Assembly: GCA_001593875.1 (NCBI GenBank)
Contig: LUCA01000004.1
Location: 1 to 16,847 of the forward strand
Direction: 5' to 3'
Length of the DNA: 16,847 bases
From: Candidatus Bathyarchaeota archaeon B23
GTDB lineage: Archaea > Thermoproteota > Bathyarchaeia > TCS64 > B23
Of the stretch, positions 14,440 to 16,847 are shown piece after piece. Position 1 is the stretch's first letter, and each line of letters begins with the position of its first letter. The notes beneath the pieces are model-generated. The model did no database searches, was not told the origin of the DNA, and worked only from the letters and a program-made list of their open reading frames with translations. The position numbers and the translations under genes were made by a program.

Positions 14440-14462
14440 AAATGTTCACCCTATTAACCACT

Positions 14463-15344
14463 ATGCGCCTCCTAATTCTGGGATCAGGGTCCAACGGCGG
14501 CGTCCCCCAGTGGGACTGCAACTGTCCGAGATGCCAAGCGGCTCGTCTAAACCCCGAGCTGAGGAGAACCCGATCCTCCGTCGCCGTCGAGCTGGTGAAC
14601 CGTCGATACCTCCTGCTGGATGCCACCCCAGACCTCTATCACCAGCTCCACTCAGCCGGCCTCCACCCAGGGGGAGAGCGGCGGGAGAGCGTCATAGAGG
14701 CCGTCCTGCTCACCCACGGCCATGGAGACCACTGCGTCGGCCTCTTCGAACTCTCCACGGGAGCCATCTTCGAGATACCCGTCTACGGGCCGCCGGACCT
14801 CATCGAACACCTCTTCGGGGAGGAAGGCTACTTCGCCTATCTCGGGAGGCTGGGAGAGCGATACGTGGAGCCCACCCCCCTCGAGGAGGGGGAGAGCCTG
14901 GAGCTCCCCGGCGGCCTGAGGGCTGAGGGCTTCGAGGTCCCCCACACCGATAGGTTGGAGGACGGCTCCTATAGGCCGAGCAGGACCTACGGCTATGAGG
15001 TCGAGGGAGATGGGGGACGCCTCCTCTACATCCCGGATATAGAGGCGTTGACGGAGGGGGTTCTCCGGCGGATGGAGGACGCCGATCTGGTTCTGCTGGA
15101 CGGCACCTTCTGGTGGGAGGACGAGCTTCTACGGGTGAGCGGCATCGACGTCTCGTCGACGGCGCTGGGACACGTCCCCATCGAGAGAAGCCTGGAGACG
15201 CTGAGGGACGTCGACGTGGGGAGGGTGATCTACACCCACATCAACCACACCAATCCACTGCTGGACCCGGGGAGTCGGATGCTGGGGGAACTGCGGAGGG
15301 CCGGCTTCGACCTGGCCTACGACGGCCAGGTCATCGCCCTCTAA
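14463..15344 (+). CDS. PqqB-like metallo-beta-lactamase-fold hydrolase
   Basis: A 293-residue metallo-beta-lactamase-fold protein. The N-terminus has VPQWDCNCPRC (C19, C21, C24), a cysteine cluster seen in PqqB. Metal ligands are HGHGDH (85-90), H161 (VPHTDR), D213 (LLDGTFW) and the C-terminal HINHTNP (H259, H262). GHVPIERSLETL and the ending AYDGQVIAL also match PqqB, which in bacteria oxidises a precursor of the cofactor PQQ. No other pqq gene is in view, so the archaeal substrate is probably different; cyclic phosphodiesterases such as PhnP are a more distant relative. ATG 14463 is chosen because homology begins there and the promoter is upstream. The frame stays open to 14367, but those codons are AT-rich and cover the promoter. 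Its stop overlaps that of ProRS. Confidence 0.87.
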   Translation: MRLLILGSGSNGGVPQWDCNCPRCQAARLNPELRRTRSSVAVELVNRRYLLLDATPDLYHQLHSAGLHPGGERRESVIEAVLLTHGHGDHCVGLFELSTGAIFEIPVYGPPDLIEHLFGEEGYFAYLGRLGERYVEPTPLEEGESLELPGGLRAEGFEVPHTDRLEDGSYRPSRTYGYEVEGDGGRLLYIPDIEALTEGVLRRMEDADLVLLDGTFWWEDELLRVSGIDVSSTALGHVPIERSLETLRDVDVGRVIYTHINHTNPLLDPGSRMLGELRRAGFDLAYDGQVIAL

Positions 15345-16762
15345 TAGGCTCTGGAGACGTAGACGACGTAGGCGGCCTCCCCTCCGCAGGCTACACAGGG
15401 CCCGGTTGGCTGCTCCTCCACATCCCAGCGCATACCCCTGATCTCCCCGGCCACCTCCTCCTTCATCCTCTCGGCGCATCCATCCGATCCACACCAGTTC
15501 ACCTTGACGATGCGCCTCTCCTCCATCAGCCTCCTCAACTCCTCCAGGGTGTTGGCCTCCCCGATCTCGCTCCTCAGCCTGCTCCAGCTCCGCTCCCTGA
15601 GGCTCCCCTCCATCTCGGTGAAGAGCTCTCTGACGGCGTCGACGGCCTCGTCGAGGAGGGCCTCGCTTCTCTCCAGGGTGTCCCTCCTGACGAGGGTGAC
15701 GGTGCGCCCCTCCACCTCCCTCGGGCCGACCTCAACCCTCACGGGGACGCCGAACATCTCCCACCTGTAGAACTTCTCCCCAGGCCTCCTCCTCATATCA
15801 TCATCCAAGACGACCCTCAGGCCGCCCCCCTGGAGGATCTCAGCCACCTCCACGGCGTATTCGACGACCCTCTCCTCGGCTCCCTTCATCGGTATGGGGA
15901 CGATGACCACCTGCTTGGGGGCCACCACCGGAGGCAACACCAGGCCGTGGTCGTCGCCGTGGTGGGCGATGACGGCTGCGATGACCCTGCTGATCCCCAG
16001 GCCATAGCAGGTGGTGTGGGCGTAGCGTTGACGCCCCTCCCGATCCTCGTAGGTGACCTCGAAGGCCCTGGAGAAGTTCTCGCCGAGGTGGTGGACCGTC
16101 CCTATCTGGTTGACCTTACCATCCGGGTTCCAGGTGTCGAAGGCGATGCTGTAGACGGCTCCGGCGAACTTGTCGAACTCGGGGCGTTTGAGAATGAGGT
16201 AGCTGAGGCAGAGGCCGTCTAAGACCCTCGAATACATCTCGACGCCCCTCCTCACCTGCCTCTCCGCGTCCTCGAAGTCCTCATGGGCCGTGTGGGCCTC
16301 ATTCCAGATGAACTCCCGCCCTCGGTATAGCGGCCTCGTCGCCTTCGTCTCATAGCGGTAGACGGTGCAGGTCTGATGGATCTTCAGGGGGAGATCCGCA
16401 TGGCTCCGGATCCAGAGCTTGAAGAGGGGGTAGATGGCTGTCTCGGAGGTGGGTCTCAGGAGGAGCCTCCGCTCCAGAAGCCTCTCGCCGGCGTGGGTCA
16501 CCCAGAAGACCTCCCCCGAGAAGCCGGCGATGTGCTCGGCCTCCCTCCCGAAGGTGTCCTCGGGGATGACCGTCGGGAAGAGGACGGGCTGATGGTCGTC
16601 CTCCTCCAGGAGCTCCTCGAGGAGGGAGGCGATCCTCCGGGCGATCCCGTAGCCCCAACCCCTGTAGACGACGAAGCCCTTCACGGGGTATCGATCATCG
16701 ACGATCTCCGCCTCCCTCAACACCCTGTCGAACCACTCGCTGAAGTTCTCATCCTTCTCCAC
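15341..16762 (-). CDS. proS: Prolyl-tRNA synthetase (archaeal type)
   Basis: A class II aminoacyl-tRNA synthetase that charges tRNA-Pro. With the start used here it has 473 residues, normal for the archaeal/eukaryal form, and lacks the bacterial editing insertion. Visible marks are RPTSE (103-107), the motif 2 region RYETKATRP (136-144) with GREFIWNEAHTAH, motif 3 GLGISRVIAAVIAHHGDDHG, the anticodon-binding domain, and a C-terminal zinc domain with WCGSDGC and CVACG ending in the conserved Tyr (SRAY). GTG 16762 is preferred: GGTGGAGG lies 3 nt upstream and a TATA-like element at 16801-16808 would fall inside any longer product. GTG 16771 and the GTG run at 16792-16798 are alternatives. The frame remains open to ATG 16846 at the window edge, so a longer form cannot be excluded. 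Confidence 0.93.
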   Translation of the reverse strand: MEKDENFSEWFDRVLREAEIVDDRYPVKGFVVYRGWGYGIARRIASLLEELLEEDDHQPVLFPTVIPEDTFGREAEHIAGFSGEVFWVTHAGERLLERRLLLRPTSETAIYPLFKLWIRSHADLPLKIHQTCTVYRYETKATRPLYRGREFIWNEAHTAHEDFEDAERQVRRGVEMYSRVLDGLCLSYLILKRPEFDKFAGAVYSIAFDTWNPDGKVNQIGTVHHLGENFSRAFEVTYEDREGRQRYAHTTCYGLGISRVIAAVIAHHGDDHGLVLPPVVAPKQVVIVPIPMKGAEERVVEYAVEVAEILQGGGLRVVLDDDMRRRPGEKFYRWEMFGVPVRVEVGPREVEGRTVTLVRRDTLERSEALLDEAVDAVRELFTEMEGSLRERSWSRLRSEIGEANTLEELRRLMEERRIVKVNWCGSDGCAERMKEEVAGEIRGMRWDVEEQPTGPCVACGGEAAYVVYVSRAY

Positions 16763-16800
16763 GTCCTCCACCAGCCGCTCTAAAATCTTCACCACCACCC

Positions 16801-16808
16801 ATTTTAAA
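16801..16808 (-). promoter_or_regulatory. TATA-like box for proS
   Basis: TTTAAAAT on the minus strand predicts a start site near 16778. That leaves a leader of about 15 nt before GTG 16762, just enough to hold its GGTGGAGG ribosome binding site. Confidence 0.5.
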
Positions 16809-16847
16809 TCCCTGCTTCCTCTAGGGCTGTGGATGAAGGCCGTCATC

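Noticed and set aside
14367..14462. 32-residue N-terminal extension of the PqqB-like protein
   Set aside because: The DNA is AT-rich with codon use unlike the rest of the gene and contains its TATA element.
15113..16222. 369-codon plus-strand frame spanning the ends of the PqqB-like and ProRS genes
   Set aside because: It overlaps two well-supported genes and translates to low-complexity Leu/Pro/His/Asp-rich sequence.
1..16847. Frequent GAGGAGG and CCTCCTC runs as repeats or CRISPR-like elements
   Set aside because: They are Glu-Glu and Arg-Arg codons on either strand with no regular spacing or conserved repeat unit.

Overview
This is archaeal chromosomal DNA. The evidence is an archaeal/eukaryal-type translation set (aIF5B with a GHVDTGKT P-loop, ribosomal protein S6e, a ProRS with a C-terminal zinc domain), an archaeal-type ATP sulfurylase with a cysteine cluster, TATA boxes instead of bacterial -35/-10 elements, and many GTG/TTG starts. 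The coding DNA is GC-rich by eye and AGG is the favoured arginine codon; promoters stand out as short AT-rich islands. The small HTH_45 and ribbon-helix-helix proteins, FUN14, ACT-V4R and stand-alone PqqB-like genes suggest an uncultured Thermoproteota (TACK) lineage such as Bathyarchaeia. That placement is inference, and no rRNA or tRNA is present to support it.

Layout. 1-487 (+): a winged-helix regulator coupled by a TTGA overlap to a 34-residue one-helix membrane microprotein. 529-3294 (+): a ribbon-helix-helix protein, ATP sulfurylase (sat) and an AlkP-superfamily hydrolase packed as one operon. 3339-4515 (+): two tandem PhoU-TrkA_C paralogues that share a nearly identical 69-nt block. 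4472-9811 (-): a six-gene run reading aIF5B, S6e, ECF S-component, EcfT, EcfA1, EcfA2, joined by overlaps or very short gaps. 9884-10435 (+): a DUF488 gene divergent from aIF5B. 10430-11476 (-): the AmrS-type radical SAM enzyme. 11573-12867 (+): carbamate kinase, then a FUN14 membrane protein. 12854-14283 (-): an ACT-V4R protein and a HemK/Mtq2-type methyltransferase. 14463-15344 (+): a PqqB-like metallo-beta-lactamase-fold protein. 15341 to the right edge (-): prolyl-tRNA synthetase.

How the parts may work together. Sat makes APS from sulfate and ATP, and the adjacent AlkP hydrolase plausibly acts on a phospho- or sulfo-ester or nucleotide in the same pathway. EcfS/T/A/A form a complete vitamin or metal importer, apparently co-transcribed with translation genes. 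The PhoU-TrkA_C pair probably regulates an ion transporter encoded elsewhere. The other genes are mostly single housekeeping or uncharacterised genes.

The window is very compact. All four convergent gene pairs overlap at their stop codons. Most first-in-operon genes have a TATA-like box about 25-30 nt upstream of the start, implying leaderless or near-leaderless mRNAs. No gene-free stretch exceeds 300 bases; the longest is 14284-14462 (179 bp), an AT-rich divergent promoter region with three copies of an 11-nt motif. I found no CRISPR, IS element, tRNA or rRNA. Nothing here proves a new system. The strongest leads are the RHH-sat-AlkP cassette, the localized near-identity between the PhoU paralogues, the lone PqqB homologue, and the ACT-V4R/PqqB divergent region with its repeated motif.
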